Below are positions 40,390 to 48,723 of a stretch of 53,062 nucleotides of DNA, piece after piece. Both the position numbers and the translations under genes were made by a program. The notes beneath the pieces were generated by a model that had not been told where the DNA came from, made no database searches, and saw only the letters and a list, made by a program, of their open reading frames with translations. Each line of letters starts with the position of its first letter. Within the stretch, counting starts at the first letter, position 1. This stretch comes from Nibrella saemangeumensis (lineage in GTDB: Bacteria > Bacteroidota > Bacteroidia > Cytophagales > Spirosomataceae): the NCBI RefSeq assembly GCF_039541915.1, contig NZ_BAABHD010000070.1, positions 1 through 53,062 on the forward strand, given 5' to 3'.

Positions 40390-42849
40390 TTAGGTTTCCG
40401 CCAGCCGGAGGGTATCGAACATCCAGCGGATTTCGGAGAACGATACGTCTTCACCCAAACCGCTCCTGGCTTCACTCAGCGAGGCCGGTTTGTGTTCGTC
40501 CAGGTAGGCCCGGATCTGATCAGCTTTCTGACGGGGTATCAGGTCATACACCGACAAATCACCGGTTTTGATGAACCGGCCCAGATGGCTCTCGATGGTC
40601 GATACGGTGAGGCCCCGTTCGGCGGCAATGTCGGCGACTGCCTTTCCGGCCTTAAAGGCATCATAGCTCACCTGAAACGTACTGCCTTTGGCGGGCCGCT
40701 CCGGCTGCTCTGCTTTCGGCCGCTTTACCGGGGCCGGCGTCTCCTCTCTGGTGACTCCGTTGGCGGTACACCATTCGCAGATCAGTTGCAGCAGGTCATC
40801 GCCAAACTGCCGGGCCTTGGTCTTACCAATACCTTTAACGGCCTGTAGATCGTCGTGGGTCTGCGGTAACTGACGCACCAGTTCCTGTATGGTTTTGCGG
40901 GGCAGCACCATATAGCCCGATACGTCGCTCTCGGCGGCCAGGGCATCGCGCCATTTGACAATCAGCTTAAAGAGCGCCGGGTGGGCAATCTCCTCCGACG
41001 CCGTTTGTTCGGTCTCAGGCAATTTACCAATGTTTGATTTAAACGTCAGCTCCGCTTGATTGCGGGCTTTGAGGTAAGCCAGCGCCCGGAAACCATTCTG
41101 GCAGCTTTCAAAGCAGGCCAGCTTAACGAACAGCTCTTTTTCCAGCTCCCGCAAAGCCTCCAGCAGGGCTTCCCTGACCTGTTTGTTGTCACAGTCGGTG
41201 GGCAGCCGGTGCAGGGTTTGCAGCAGTGCCGTCCAGAGCAGTTCTTTGAAATAGCCACCCGCTTTGGTCAGCCGCTCCTGCAACGCCGGGTTTTCTTCGG
41301 GTGATAGGCCGGCCGAAAAATACTGCGCCAGACTACCCTGAAAGCGACCGGTTACGTCCAGCACCTTTTCCCGCAGAATGGTCTCTATTCGCTCCAGTTC
41401 TGTGACCAGTTGGGCATCCACGCTGCTGGTATGCTCCTGCACCAGTTTGCGGGCCCGCTGTAGCGCATAAGACGCCTGCCGGAACGCAAACAGTTCAGTC
41501 AGCAGGTTCTCCTGAAAGGTTCGCCGGGAGTGCTCCAGTTCCTGCTCCGAGGGAATTTTGGTCTGTACTTCCTGGTGAAATTCATCCAGCACCGACTCCG
41601 ATTTAAGGCTATTGAGGGGGATAGGCGACGTGAGAACAATACCCTCCAGGGTTTTGCAGCGGCTGAGGGCCACGTACACCTGTCCGTGCGCAAACGCAGC
41701 GCCGGCATCGATAATAGCCCGCTCGAAGGTCAGGCCCTGGCTTTTGTGGATGGTAATGGCCCAGGCCAGTCGCAGCGGGTACTGCCGGAACGTGCCGATT
41801 ATATCTGCCTTGATTTCCTTGGTAGCCGGGTCCAGGCTGTATTTATGGTTGCTCCAGTCGACCGGCATCACAGCAATCTCGTCGGCACTGTCGGGCGATT
41901 TTACAAAGATGACATCTTCGGCGATTTCGGTAATACGGCCCAGCTTGCCGTTATAGAACCGCTTCTCCCGCGACATATCATTCTTGATGAACATCACCTG
42001 CGCCCCGACCTTCAGCTCCAGTTCGGCATCACCCGGATACGCATGGGCCGGAAACTCGCCGTCGATAGCGGCCTCGAAACGGACCAGTGGCGTGGTCAGC
42101 TCCTGTAACCGACGACTGTTGATCTGCTGGGCCGAAGCGTTGTGCGTCGATAAGGTAATGTAAGCCTCTTCCCCCTCCGGTCTGAAGTCGGGAATGTGCC
42201 GCCGGTTCAGTTCTTCCAGTTGTTGGGTGGTTATGTTTTTCTCCCGAACGCCGTTCAGGATGTCGATAAACCGATCATCCGACTGCCGGTAGATGTGCGT
42301 CAGTTCAATGGAAACATAGGGCGTTTGCTGGAGGGCTTTGCTGCCGAAGAAATACCCGCTGCGGTAGTGCGGACTCAGCAGCGTCCACTCCTCGTCGCGG
42401 ATCACCGGCGGCAACTGCTGCATATCGCCGATCATCAGCAACTGGACCCCGCCAAACGGCTCCGACCGGTGGCGGAACCGGCGCAGCACCTCATCAATAC
42501 CATCCAGCACATCGGCCCGTACCATACTGACTTCGTCGATCACCAACAGGTCGAGTGTGCGCAGCAGGTTAATTTTCTCCCGGCCAAACTTCCGGGCTTC
42601 GCGCTGCGCCCCCGGTACCAGCGGACCAAAGGGAAGCTGAAAAAACGAATGAATGGTAACACCCCCGGCATTGATGGCCGCTACCCCCGTCGGAGCGACC
42701 ACCACGAGCCGTTTCGCCGTCTGGCTTTTAATCGCGTGCAGAAAGGTTGTTTTGCCGGTACCCGCTTTGCCGGTCAGAAAGATATTCCGGTTGGTGTGCA
42801 GTACAAAGTTGCGGGCGAGATCGAGTTTCGGATTAACGGGAGCAGCCAT
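40390..42849 (-). CDS. PIF1/RecD-type helicase with HRDC and C-terminal HTH domains
   Basis: An 819-aa superfamily 1B DNA helicase. Walker A is FLTGKAGTGKTTFLHAI (about residues 25-41), Walker B LLVIDEVSMVRADV, and the C-terminal motor signature WAITIHKSQGLTFERAIID. After the motor come a coiled region, an HRDC-like domain (MVLPRKTIQELVRQLPQTHDDLQAVKGIGKTKARQFG, roughly residues 650-690) and a helix-turn-helix of the kind found at RecQ C-termini (GKAVADIAAERGLTVSTIESHLGRF). This combination is standard in Bacteroidota and is presumed to act in replication-fork or G-quadruplex handling. It has its own candidate -7 box at 42925-42932. Confidence 0.93.
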   Translation of the reverse strand: MAAPVNPKLDLARNFVLHTNRNIFLTGKAGTGKTTFLHAIKSQTAKRLVVVAPTGVAAINAGGVTIHSFFQLPFGPLVPGAQREARKFGREKINLLRTLDLLVIDEVSMVRADVLDGIDEVLRRFRHRSEPFGGVQLLMIGDMQQLPPVIRDEEWTLLSPHYRSGYFFGSKALQQTPYVSIELTHIYRQSDDRFIDILNGVREKNITTQQLEELNRRHIPDFRPEGEEAYITLSTHNASAQQINSRRLQELTTPLVRFEAAIDGEFPAHAYPGDAELELKVGAQVMFIKNDMSREKRFYNGKLGRITEIAEDVIFVKSPDSADEIAVMPVDWSNHKYSLDPATKEIKADIIGTFRQYPLRLAWAITIHKSQGLTFERAIIDAGAAFAHGQVYVALSRCKTLEGIVLTSPIPLNSLKSESVLDEFHQEVQTKIPSEQELEHSRRTFQENLLTELFAFRQASYALQRARKLVQEHTSSVDAQLVTELERIETILREKVLDVTGRFQGSLAQYFSAGLSPEENPALQERLTKAGGYFKELLWTALLQTLHRLPTDCDNKQVREALLEALRELEKELFVKLACFESCQNGFRALAYLKARNQAELTFKSNIGKLPETEQTASEEIAHPALFKLIVKWRDALAAESDVSGYMVLPRKTIQELVRQLPQTHDDLQAVKGIGKTKARQFGDDLLQLICEWCTANGVTREETPAPVKRPKAEQPERPAKGSTFQVSYDAFKAGKAVADIAAERGLTVSTIESHLGRFIKTGDLSVYDLIPRQKADQIRAYLDEHKPASLSEARSGLGEDVSFSEIRWMFDTLRLAET

Positions 42850-42924
42850 TATCGTTCAGAATAATCAGAATAAATCGTAACGTTGAGACGTTTTTGCCTA
42901 TAACAGGCCACAGGTTGCGTGTAC

Positions 42925-42932
42925 CAAATTTA
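42925..42932 (-). promoter_or_regulatory. -7 box upstream of the helicase gene
   Basis: On the minus strand TAAATTTG fits TAnnTTTG, 75 bp before the helicase ATG and just after the stop of the DUF819 gene. No clear -33 element. Confidence 0.45.
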
Positions 42933-42937
42933 CGAAA

Positions 42938-44083
42938 TTACCAGGACTTTAGCACCTCTGCCACGGCAATACCCAGGTAGCTGCCAATGGCGTTGCCGAG
43001 GGAGCCGACCAGTACCGCTGGCAACTGCAAATCGGGCCGTTTCAGGCTGCGGGCCAATGCCAGGGCCGAAGTAGCGCCCCCGATGTTGGCCTGCGAGGCT
43101 ATTCCCAATACATCCCAATCCTGCCGGAATAATGCCCCAATACCGAACAAAATCAGCGCATGGATCACCACCAGAACGCAAATCATGCCGAACAGCACAG
43201 CCGCCAGTTGCCCATCGCGCAGCAGCGCGGCAATATCGCAGTAGGCCCCAATCACCGCCAGAAACAGGTACACGCCAAACAGGCCCAGCAGCCGGCTCCC
43301 CCGCAATCGATTCACCCACCGGAACTGCGCCAGCCCCAGCGCAATGGTGGTCAGAATCAGCACAAACGGAATGGCCGGAACAAGAGCCGCCAGCCGCTGC
43401 GACAGAAATATGGCTCCCACGCCCAGGGCAAGCAAAACGCCCAGATCCCAGGGGCTTATCTCTTCGGCATCGCTATACGGTTTATGAGCCGCGCCGGGAA
43501 TTGACTTAAACGTCGATGGTATGTGCTGGCGGGGCCGCACCCGCTGCAAATACTGCGGCAGGGCCAGCGTGGCGACCATCCACACCGCCGTCAGGATGTT
43601 GTCGGCAGCGGTGGCCGCCGTGAACAGCGTACCAACCTTGGCCACGTTGTAATGCAGGGCGACCGTGTGAAAGTTGATGCTTCCGCCGATGTACGTACCC
43701 GTAAACATCCCCGCCAGCGCATAAAACAACGGCCCTACCGTGTCGGGACCGGCAAACAGCCACATGCTTACCACTACCCCCGTTACGGTACCCACCGCTC
43801 CGACCAGGAACATGGTCAGCATGGGCAAGCCTACCAGCCGCAGGTCTTTCAGATTCACATTCAGCAAGAGCACAAAGAGCGAGAACGGAGCCAGGTAGCT
43901 GAAAATGCCATCGTACAGGGACGTATCGGTGGTTGGGATCAACCCGAAATTAGCCTGAATGGCGGTTAGGATAATCACCAGCAGGGCGGTACCCAGGTGG
44001 CGGAAGAAGGGTCTGGTACTGAGCCATTCGCAGATGGCTACGTTCAGGCACAGCACGAACAGAATAAACAGGGAATCAGTCAC
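42938..44083 (-). CDS. DUF819 family integral membrane protein
   Basis: A 381-aa polytopic membrane protein with about ten helices. Family features are ALAGMFTGTYIGGSINFHTVAL (about residues 122-144), AATAADNILTAVWMVATLALP and, near the C-terminus, ASQANIGGATSALALARSL plus VLVGSLGNAIGSYLGI. The GGSxNF and NIGGxTSAxA repeats in two inverted halves suggest a transporter fold, but function is unknown. It is divergent from argH with 220 bp between them. Confidence 0.92.
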   Translation of the reverse strand: MTDSLFILFVLCLNVAICEWLSTRPFFRHLGTALLVIILTAIQANFGLIPTTDTSLYDGIFSYLAPFSLFVLLLNVNLKDLRLVGLPMLTMFLVGAVGTVTGVVVSMWLFAGPDTVGPLFYALAGMFTGTYIGGSINFHTVALHYNVAKVGTLFTAATAADNILTAVWMVATLALPQYLQRVRPRQHIPSTFKSIPGAAHKPYSDAEEISPWDLGVLLALGVGAIFLSQRLAALVPAIPFVLILTTIALGLAQFRWVNRLRGSRLLGLFGVYLFLAVIGAYCDIAALLRDGQLAAVLFGMICVLVVIHALILFGIGALFRQDWDVLGIASQANIGGATSALALARSLKRPDLQLPAVLVGSLGNAIGSYLGIAVAEVLKSW

Positions 44084-44200
44084 GGCAGGTTACGGTAGTT
44101 GGCAAAGCCCGTTCAAGTTAGCGCCAAATCCCGAACTTCCCACGCTAATACCAATACCAGAACCAAACCCCGAACTGTTCCCATCACGCCCTAAAACTCC

Positions 44201-44208
44201 TACCTTTG
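44201..44208 (+). promoter_or_regulatory. -7 box upstream of argH
   Basis: TACCTTTG, an exact TAnnTTTG, is 96 bp upstream of the argH GTG. A GTTC at 44177-44180 is a poor -33 candidate at correct spacing (20 bp). Confidence 0.55.
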
Positions 44209-44272
44209 CCATTCCAATAAAATTAACAACCAAGAGTTGCTGAGTGCCACCAAGACTGACGCGTCAGCCAAT

Positions 44273-44296
44273 CACTCATTCACTCATTCACTCATT
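44273..44296 (+). repeat. Three tandem CACTCATT octamers in the argH leader
   Basis: Three perfect CACTCATT units (44273-44280, 44281-44288, 44289-44296) end 7 bp before the argH start codon, in the place of a ribosome-binding site. The complement (AATGAGTG) is the same unit as the repeat at 12836-12871. Confidence 0.85.
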
Positions 44297-44303
44297 CGCT
44301 ACT

Positions 44304-45638
44304 GTGAAACTCTGGCAAAAAGAAAATACTGCAACATCCGAGCAAATTGAACGCTTCACCGTCGGCCGCGACCGCGAGATGGACCTGTACCTTGCTCCGT
44401 TTGATGTACTTGGTAACCTGGCCCACGCCCGGATGCTGGAGTCGATTGGACTCCTGGGGAGTGAGGAGTTAGGCCTTCTGAGTGAAGAGTTAAGAGTTAT
44501 ATACAGGGAGATTCAGGAGGGGCGGTTTCAGATCGAGGACGGGGTAGAGGATGTACATTCGCAGGTGGAGCTGATGCTGACTCGCAAGTTGGGCGATGTT
44601 GGCAAGAAGATTCACAGCGGCCGCTCCCGCAACGATCAGGTACTGGTGGACCTGAAGCTGTTTACCCGCGCCCGGCTCTGGCAAGTGGCAGAGGCTACCC
44701 GGCGGGTGTTCGACCGGCTCATTACGCGGTCGGAGCAGCATAAGGATGATCTGCTGCCGGGCTATACGCATTTGCAAATCGCCATGCCGTCGTCGTTCGG
44801 TCTTTGGTTCGGAGCGTATGCCGAAGCGCTTGCCGATGATATGCTGACGCTGCAAACGGCGTTCCGACTGGCCAACCGCAACCCGCTGGGCTCCGGGGCC
44901 GGATACGGCTCGTCGTTCCCGCTCAACCGTACCCTGACGACCGAGTTGCTGGGATTTGAAGGGATGCACGTCAACGTCGTGTACGCCCAGATGAGCCGGG
45001 GCAAAACGGAGCAGACGGCCTTGACTGCCCTGGCGGCCGTGGCAGCTACGCTCTCGCGCATGGCCATGGACATCTGCCTGTACAACAGCCAGAACTTTGG
45101 TTTTCTGACCCTGCCCGATGCCCTCACGACCGGCAGCAGCATAATGCCGCACAAAAAGAACCCCGACGTCGCCGAACTGCTCCGCGCCAAGAGCAACCGA
45201 CTGAAAGCCCTGCCCATGGAGGTAACGCTGGTGATGAGCAACCTGCCCTCCGGCTACCACCGCGATATGCAGATCCTGAAAGAGGTGCTGATGCCCGCTT
45301 TCGACGAAATCCTGGATTGCCTGGCCATTACCGACTTCATGCTGGAACAACTCCAGGTCAAAACCAACCTGCTCGATGACGCTAAATACGATCTGCTGTT
45401 CAGCGTGGAGCGGGTCAATGAACTGGTGTTGCAGGGTGTACCGTTCCGGGAGGCTTACCGGATTGTAGGCAAGGAGATTGGCGAAGGCACGTATCAGGCA
45501 CCACGCACCTTGCAGCATACCCACGAGGGTAGCATCGGCAACCTCGGTAACGAGCAGATCGTGCAGCAGATGGATGCCGCCCTGCAGGGTTTTGGTATGG
45601 AGCGGGTACAAACGGCTATTGCACAGTTATTGGCTTAG
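44304..45638 (+). CDS. argH: Argininosuccinate lyase
   Basis: A 444-aa enzyme of the last step of arginine biosynthesis, splitting argininosuccinate to arginine and fumarate in the cytoplasm. The fumarase/ASL superfamily signature GSSIMPHKKNPD (about residues 274-285) and HSGRSRNDQV (about residue 107) are intact, as is YTHLQIAMPSS with the catalytic His. The start is GTG 44304 (VKLWQKENTATSEQIERFTVGRD); an earlier GTG at 44244 would add 20 residues encoded by the octamer repeat and is not family-like. A 373-codon minus-strand frame inside it is a shadow. Clean terminator at 45640. Confidence 0.96.
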   Translation: MKLWQKENTATSEQIERFTVGRDREMDLYLAPFDVLGNLAHARMLESIGLLGSEELGLLSEELRVIYREIQEGRFQIEDGVEDVHSQVELMLTRKLGDVGKKIHSGRSRNDQVLVDLKLFTRARLWQVAEATRRVFDRLITRSEQHKDDLLPGYTHLQIAMPSSFGLWFGAYAEALADDMLTLQTAFRLANRNPLGSGAGYGSSFPLNRTLTTELLGFEGMHVNVVYAQMSRGKTEQTALTALAAVAATLSRMAMDICLYNSQNFGFLTLPDALTTGSSIMPHKKNPDVAELLRAKSNRLKALPMEVTLVMSNLPSGYHRDMQILKEVLMPAFDEILDCLAITDFMLEQLQVKTNLLDDAKYDLLFSVERVNELVLQGVPFREAYRIVGKEIGEGTYQAPRTLQHTHEGSIGNLGNEQIVQQMDAALQGFGMERVQTAIAQLLA

Positions 45639-45639
45639 C

Positions 45640-45677
45640 GTAACACAGCGGACAAAAGCTTTTGTCCGCTGTGTTAC
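45640..45677. terminator. Perfect 19-bp-arm terminator between argH and the NHL-like gene
   Basis: The 38-bp sequence is a perfect palindrome with no spacer (arms 45640-45658 and 45659-45677, centre AAGCTT). In the transcript it must open a small loop. It serves two convergent genes. Confidence 0.9.
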
Positions 45678-45703
45678 AAAACCACTGCAAATAGTTCAAC
45701 GGG

Positions 45704-46576
45704 TTATTCAACCCGATACGCCACCAGTTTATTGCTTAAGAATGTCGGCACGACCAGCAGCTTTTTGCTGCGTACGTACTCGATGTCGGCGGAGTTAATT
45801 TTCTGCTCGCGGGTATCCAGCAGTTGCTGTTTCTGACCGTCGGCGGTGATGTGAAAGAGCTGCCCGGCCCAATCCGAGACAAAGAAGTTGCCTTTGCCGT
45901 CGGTTACAATGCCATCGGTATTACCCATGCCATCGGCAATGGTCATCATGGTTTTGGTCTCCAAGTCCACCGACCGCAGGGCACCGTTTTTGGTGCTGCC
46001 AATCATGAGCCGCTTTTTGTCTACAGCCAGCAGACCATTGGGACGATTGAGTTGCTCGCCTTCCATCCAGACCTCCCATTTGTTGTCTTTAAGCCGGTAA
46101 ATTTTATCGTTGCGGTTGTCCGACACATATACTGTACCGTCTTTGCCTATGGCCACGTCGTTCAGGTAAGCGCCTTTGCCAACCCCATCAAAGGTTTTTT
46201 CGGCCTGTCCATTCGCCAGGTTAATGACCACCAGCCGGTACACATCCGTCACGTACAATTTACCCTCGTGAATACCCATACCTTTAGGCGCGTTCAGGCC
46301 GGAGGTCCACCGCAGGTTCTCGATCTTACCATCCAGCGATACTTTGGAGATAAAGCCGTTGCCGTCCAGTTCATCCGACTTACCGTCGATATTAGCGACG
46401 TAAAGCACCTTCCCTTTTTCGTCGTACAGCACTGATTCCGGCACGCGCAGGGTGGTATCCGTTTCCCAGACCTTGACGAGTTTTACGGGTTTAGGTTTAC
46501 TGTTAGGCAGAAATGCCATCAGTCCGTAACCGAGAAGCCCTACCAACAAGGCACCCGTCATATGTAATTGTCGCAT
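45704..46576 (-). CDS. Secreted SMP-30/gluconolactonase-like propeller protein
   Basis: A 290-aa six-bladed-propeller protein with an N-terminal hydrophobic segment (MTGALLVGLLGYGLMAFLP). The SMP-30-type blades are visible: RVPESVLYDEKGKVLYVANI, GMGIHEGKLYVTDVYRLV, DVAIGKDGTVYVSDNRNDKI, RPNGLLAVDKKRLMIGST and GIVTDGKGNFFVSDW. The DNRN and PNGL positions correspond to metal-site segments of the lactonase family, so calcium binding is possible. Homologues in Bacteroidota are annotated as ATP/GTP-binding or SMP-30 proteins without proven activity. It probably acts in the periplasm. Confidence 0.88.
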   Translation of the reverse strand: MRQLHMTGALLVGLLGYGLMAFLPNSKPKPVKLVKVWETDTTLRVPESVLYDEKGKVLYVANIDGKSDELDGNGFISKVSLDGKIENLRWTSGLNAPKGMGIHEGKLYVTDVYRLVVINLANGQAEKTFDGVGKGAYLNDVAIGKDGTVYVSDNRNDKIYRLKDNKWEVWMEGEQLNRPNGLLAVDKKRLMIGSTKNGALRSVDLETKTMMTIADGMGNTDGIVTDGKGNFFVSDWAGQLFHITADGQKQQLLDTREQKINSADIEYVRSKKLLVVPTFLSNKLVAYRVE

Positions 46577-46779
46577 GATAAAAAGGGGTTAACTGACATA
46601 AAAATAGCAACAAACAGGGAGTTGCAAATTATTTGGTTGAAACCTACTCTCTGCCAAAGAAAGCAACTTTGTTTTTAGATTTTTCTAATGAATTTTTAAG
46701 TATGAAGAAAAACTAGTGAACAATCTGAAAATGAGGGTGTTTAGATACGCACAACCTCAGATACCTTTATTTCAGTGTT

Positions 46780-46989
46780 ATGGAGAACTATGCAACAGCA
46801 ATTGCACGGCCTCAGCGGTCTGCTATGCCCCTTAAGGACAGCATCCGGGACATGATCCGGCTGCAGCGCGACTACAACCTATCCGATGAGCTTTTCTGGG
46901 AGGTATTCAACAACCGGGTGTTATTGAACGAGCAAATTGACGTTGATGATTTTCTAAGGGATGTTTACGGCCGGGGTGCTCTGGCGTAA
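46780..46989 (+). CDS. Small hypothetical protein, 69 aa
   Basis: A 69-residue acidic soluble protein (MENYATAIARPQRSAMPLKDS...). Two helices are likely, KDSIRDMIRLQRDYNLSDELFWEVFNN and NEQIDVDDFLRDVYG. No signal peptide. It was not matched to a named family; the RLQRDYNLSDELFWEVFNN part looks conserved-protein-like instead of random, and TACCTTTA (a near -7 box) precedes it. It is a single gene closed by a strong hairpin at 47001-47057. Confidence 0.6.
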   Translation: MENYATAIARPQRSAMPLKDSIRDMIRLQRDYNLSDELFWEVFNNRVLLNEQIDVDDFLRDVYGRGALA

Positions 46990-47000
46990 GCCATTCAGGT

Positions 47001-47057
47001 AAAGAGCGAAAGAGTGATAGAGTGTTTTTGACCCGCTCTATCACTCTTTCGCTCTTT
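47001..47057. terminator. 22-bp-arm hairpin terminator, convergent genes
   Basis: Perfect 22-bp arms (47001-47022 and 47036-47057) surround a 13-nt loop containing TTTTT. The stem is built from GAGCGAAAGAGTGATAGAG-like purine repeats, resembling the tandem repeats at 12836 and 44273. It overlaps the last codon of the MFS gene on the minus strand. Confidence 0.88.
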
Positions 47058-48315
47058 ATGACAGTTTCACCGAGAACAAATCCCTCGTACGAACGTACAC
47101 GTACGTCACCACTACTAGCGTTACCGCACCGCCCAGCATCACCGAAGGCACCGTACCGAACAGCCGGGCCGCTACGCCGGACTCAAATGCCCCAATCTCG
47201 TTTGATGAACTGACAAACATACCGTTGACGGCTGCTACCCGGCCCCGCATATGGTCGGGCGGAAATATCTGGAGGATTGTCTGCCGGATCACCACACTGA
47301 CGCTATCAAAGGCGCCTGTCAGAGCCAGCGCCAGCAACGACAGGTAGAAGTTGGTGGAGGCCGCAAATACCAGCGTAAATACCCCGAAGCCGGCCACCGC
47401 CAGCAGCATATTGCGCCAGGCATTGTGCGTGGGCGGGTACTTTGCCATGAGCAGCATCGTCAGAATGGCTCCGACCGAGGGGGCCGCCCGCAGAAAACCA
47501 AGTCCTTTTGCCCCTACCTGTAATATATCTTCAGCAAAGACCGGCAGAATAGCAATAACGCCCCCGAACAGCACCGAAAACAGGTCCAGGGAGATGGAGT
47601 AAAAGATAATCTTATTGCCGAATACAAACCGGAATCCTTCTTTCAGACTGCTCAGGAAGTTGCCCTGTGGGGTGTCGCTGACCGGTACCGGACGACTCCG
47701 GATCATCGACAGCAGCCCGTAACAGACGCACAACATACCGATTACCACCAGCAGCGAGTTATCGAGACCCAGCCAGTAGTACAGAAAACCGGCCACCCCC
47801 GGCCCGGCAATGGCCCCCGCCTGCCAGAACGAACTGCTCCAGGTCGATGAATTGGGATACAACGCTCGGGGGACCAGAAACGGCTTCAGCGACGAACTGG
47901 CCGGAGAGTAGAATCCTTTAGCGGCCCCAATCAGCATCAGCACCCCGTAGATGATCGCCAGCCGCGCAGCCTGCGAAAACCGGACCACCACCGTCGGTTG
48001 AAACACCAGATACAGGATGACGGAACCCAGCAAAATAACGATCAGGCTGTTCTGAAGGATGCGTTTTTTGTCGCGTCGGTCGGCAAGGTGCCCGCCGAAC
48101 AGAGCGACGGCAATAAAGGGCAGAGCCTCGGCCAGCCCGACCAGACCCAACGCCAGCGGATCATGGGTGATCCGGTACAGCTCATACCCCAATATAACCT
48201 CCTGAATGAGAAGGCCGGCCGTAATCAGAAAACTGTTGGCGACAAAATAGCGAAATTCAGGTATGCGTAAGGCTGCGTACGGGTCGTGCGGTAATTCGGT
48301 GTAGGTCATTCCCAA
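47056..48315 (-). CDS. MFS transporter, EntS-like
   Basis: A 419-aa, 12-helix protein of the EntS/DUF894 branch. Family features are ALRIPEFRYFVANSFLITAGL at the N-terminus, GLAEALPFIAVALFGGHLADRRDKKR (loop 2-3 motif, about residues 62-87), the SPASSSLKPFLVPRALYPN block and FPPDHMRGRVAAVNGMFVSSSNEIGAFESG near the C-terminus. The group contains enterobactin exporters, but most Bacteroidota members have unknown substrates. A long C-terminal sixth pair of helices is present, so it is full-length. Confidence 0.92.
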   Translation of the reverse strand: MGMTYTELPHDPYAALRIPEFRYFVANSFLITAGLLIQEVILGYELYRITHDPLALGLVGLAEALPFIAVALFGGHLADRRDKKRILQNSLIVILLGSVILYLVFQPTVVVRFSQAARLAIIYGVLMLIGAAKGFYSPASSSLKPFLVPRALYPNSSTWSSSFWQAGAIAGPGVAGFLYYWLGLDNSLLVVIGMLCVCYGLLSMIRSRPVPVSDTPQGNFLSSLKEGFRFVFGNKIIFYSISLDLFSVLFGGVIAILPVFAEDILQVGAKGLGFLRAAPSVGAILTMLLMAKYPPTHNAWRNMLLAVAGFGVFTLVFAASTNFYLSLLALALTGAFDSVSVVIRQTILQIFPPDHMRGRVAAVNGMFVSSSNEIGAFESGVAARLFGTVPSVMLGGAVTLVVVTYVYVRTRDLFSVKLS

Positions 48316-48430
48316 TGAAAATGTGTTGGCAAAATAACCGTTTTGCCGACACGCGCTTTTCCTTGTAATCAGAATCAGGCAAAATCAGTTCACCCGACAC
48401 AGCAAAGACCTTTCGATTAAAAGTATGTGC

Positions 48431-48616
48431 TTACCGGTTAACGAGGTTCCAGATATAGACCAGGGAAATCAGCAACGTCAGCACCGCAACCTGAAACCAG
48501 ATCCGGAAACGTCGTTTGCTCTGGGCGGAGCCATCCAGCGAAAGTAAACCAAACGAAAGCGGGATGCCAGCCCCAATCAGCGAACCCACACAGAGTAGCA
48601 GGCTAATAATTTGCAT
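48431..48616 (-). CDS. Small two-helix membrane protein, 61 aa
   Basis: From ATG at 48614-48616 the product is 61 aa (MQIISLLLCVGSLIGAGIPLSFGLLSLDG...). Two hydrophobic helices surround a basic loop (SAQSKRRFRIW), as in many unclassified Bacteroidota inner-membrane peptides. A TTG at 48643 would add nine residues but overlaps the terminator hairpin. Function unknown. Confidence 0.6.
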   Translation of the reverse strand: MQIISLLLCVGSLIGAGIPLSFGLLSLDGSAQSKRRFRIWFQVAVLTLLISLVYIWNLVNR

Positions 48617-48637
48617 CGGATTAAGATGTTCGACTAA

Positions 48638-48660
48638 AAACAATACCGTAAGTATTGTTT
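48638..48660 (-). terminator. Hairpin terminator of the triple esterase gene
   Basis: Perfect 9-bp arms AAACAATAC and GTATTGTTT (48638-48646, 48652-48660) with a 5-nt loop. On the minus strand the stem runs into TTTTT, giving a classical rho-independent structure 64 bp after the esterase stop. Confidence 0.7.
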
Positions 48661-48723
48661 AGACGCACCACCGATGTCTGAGTAACCGGCCGGTACAAAA
48701 AATTGTAATGACTCCGCTATCGT

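Noticed and set aside
44490..45611. 373-codon minus-strand frame inside argH
   Set aside because: argH is unambiguous; the antisense product is a His/Gln-rich composition artefact.
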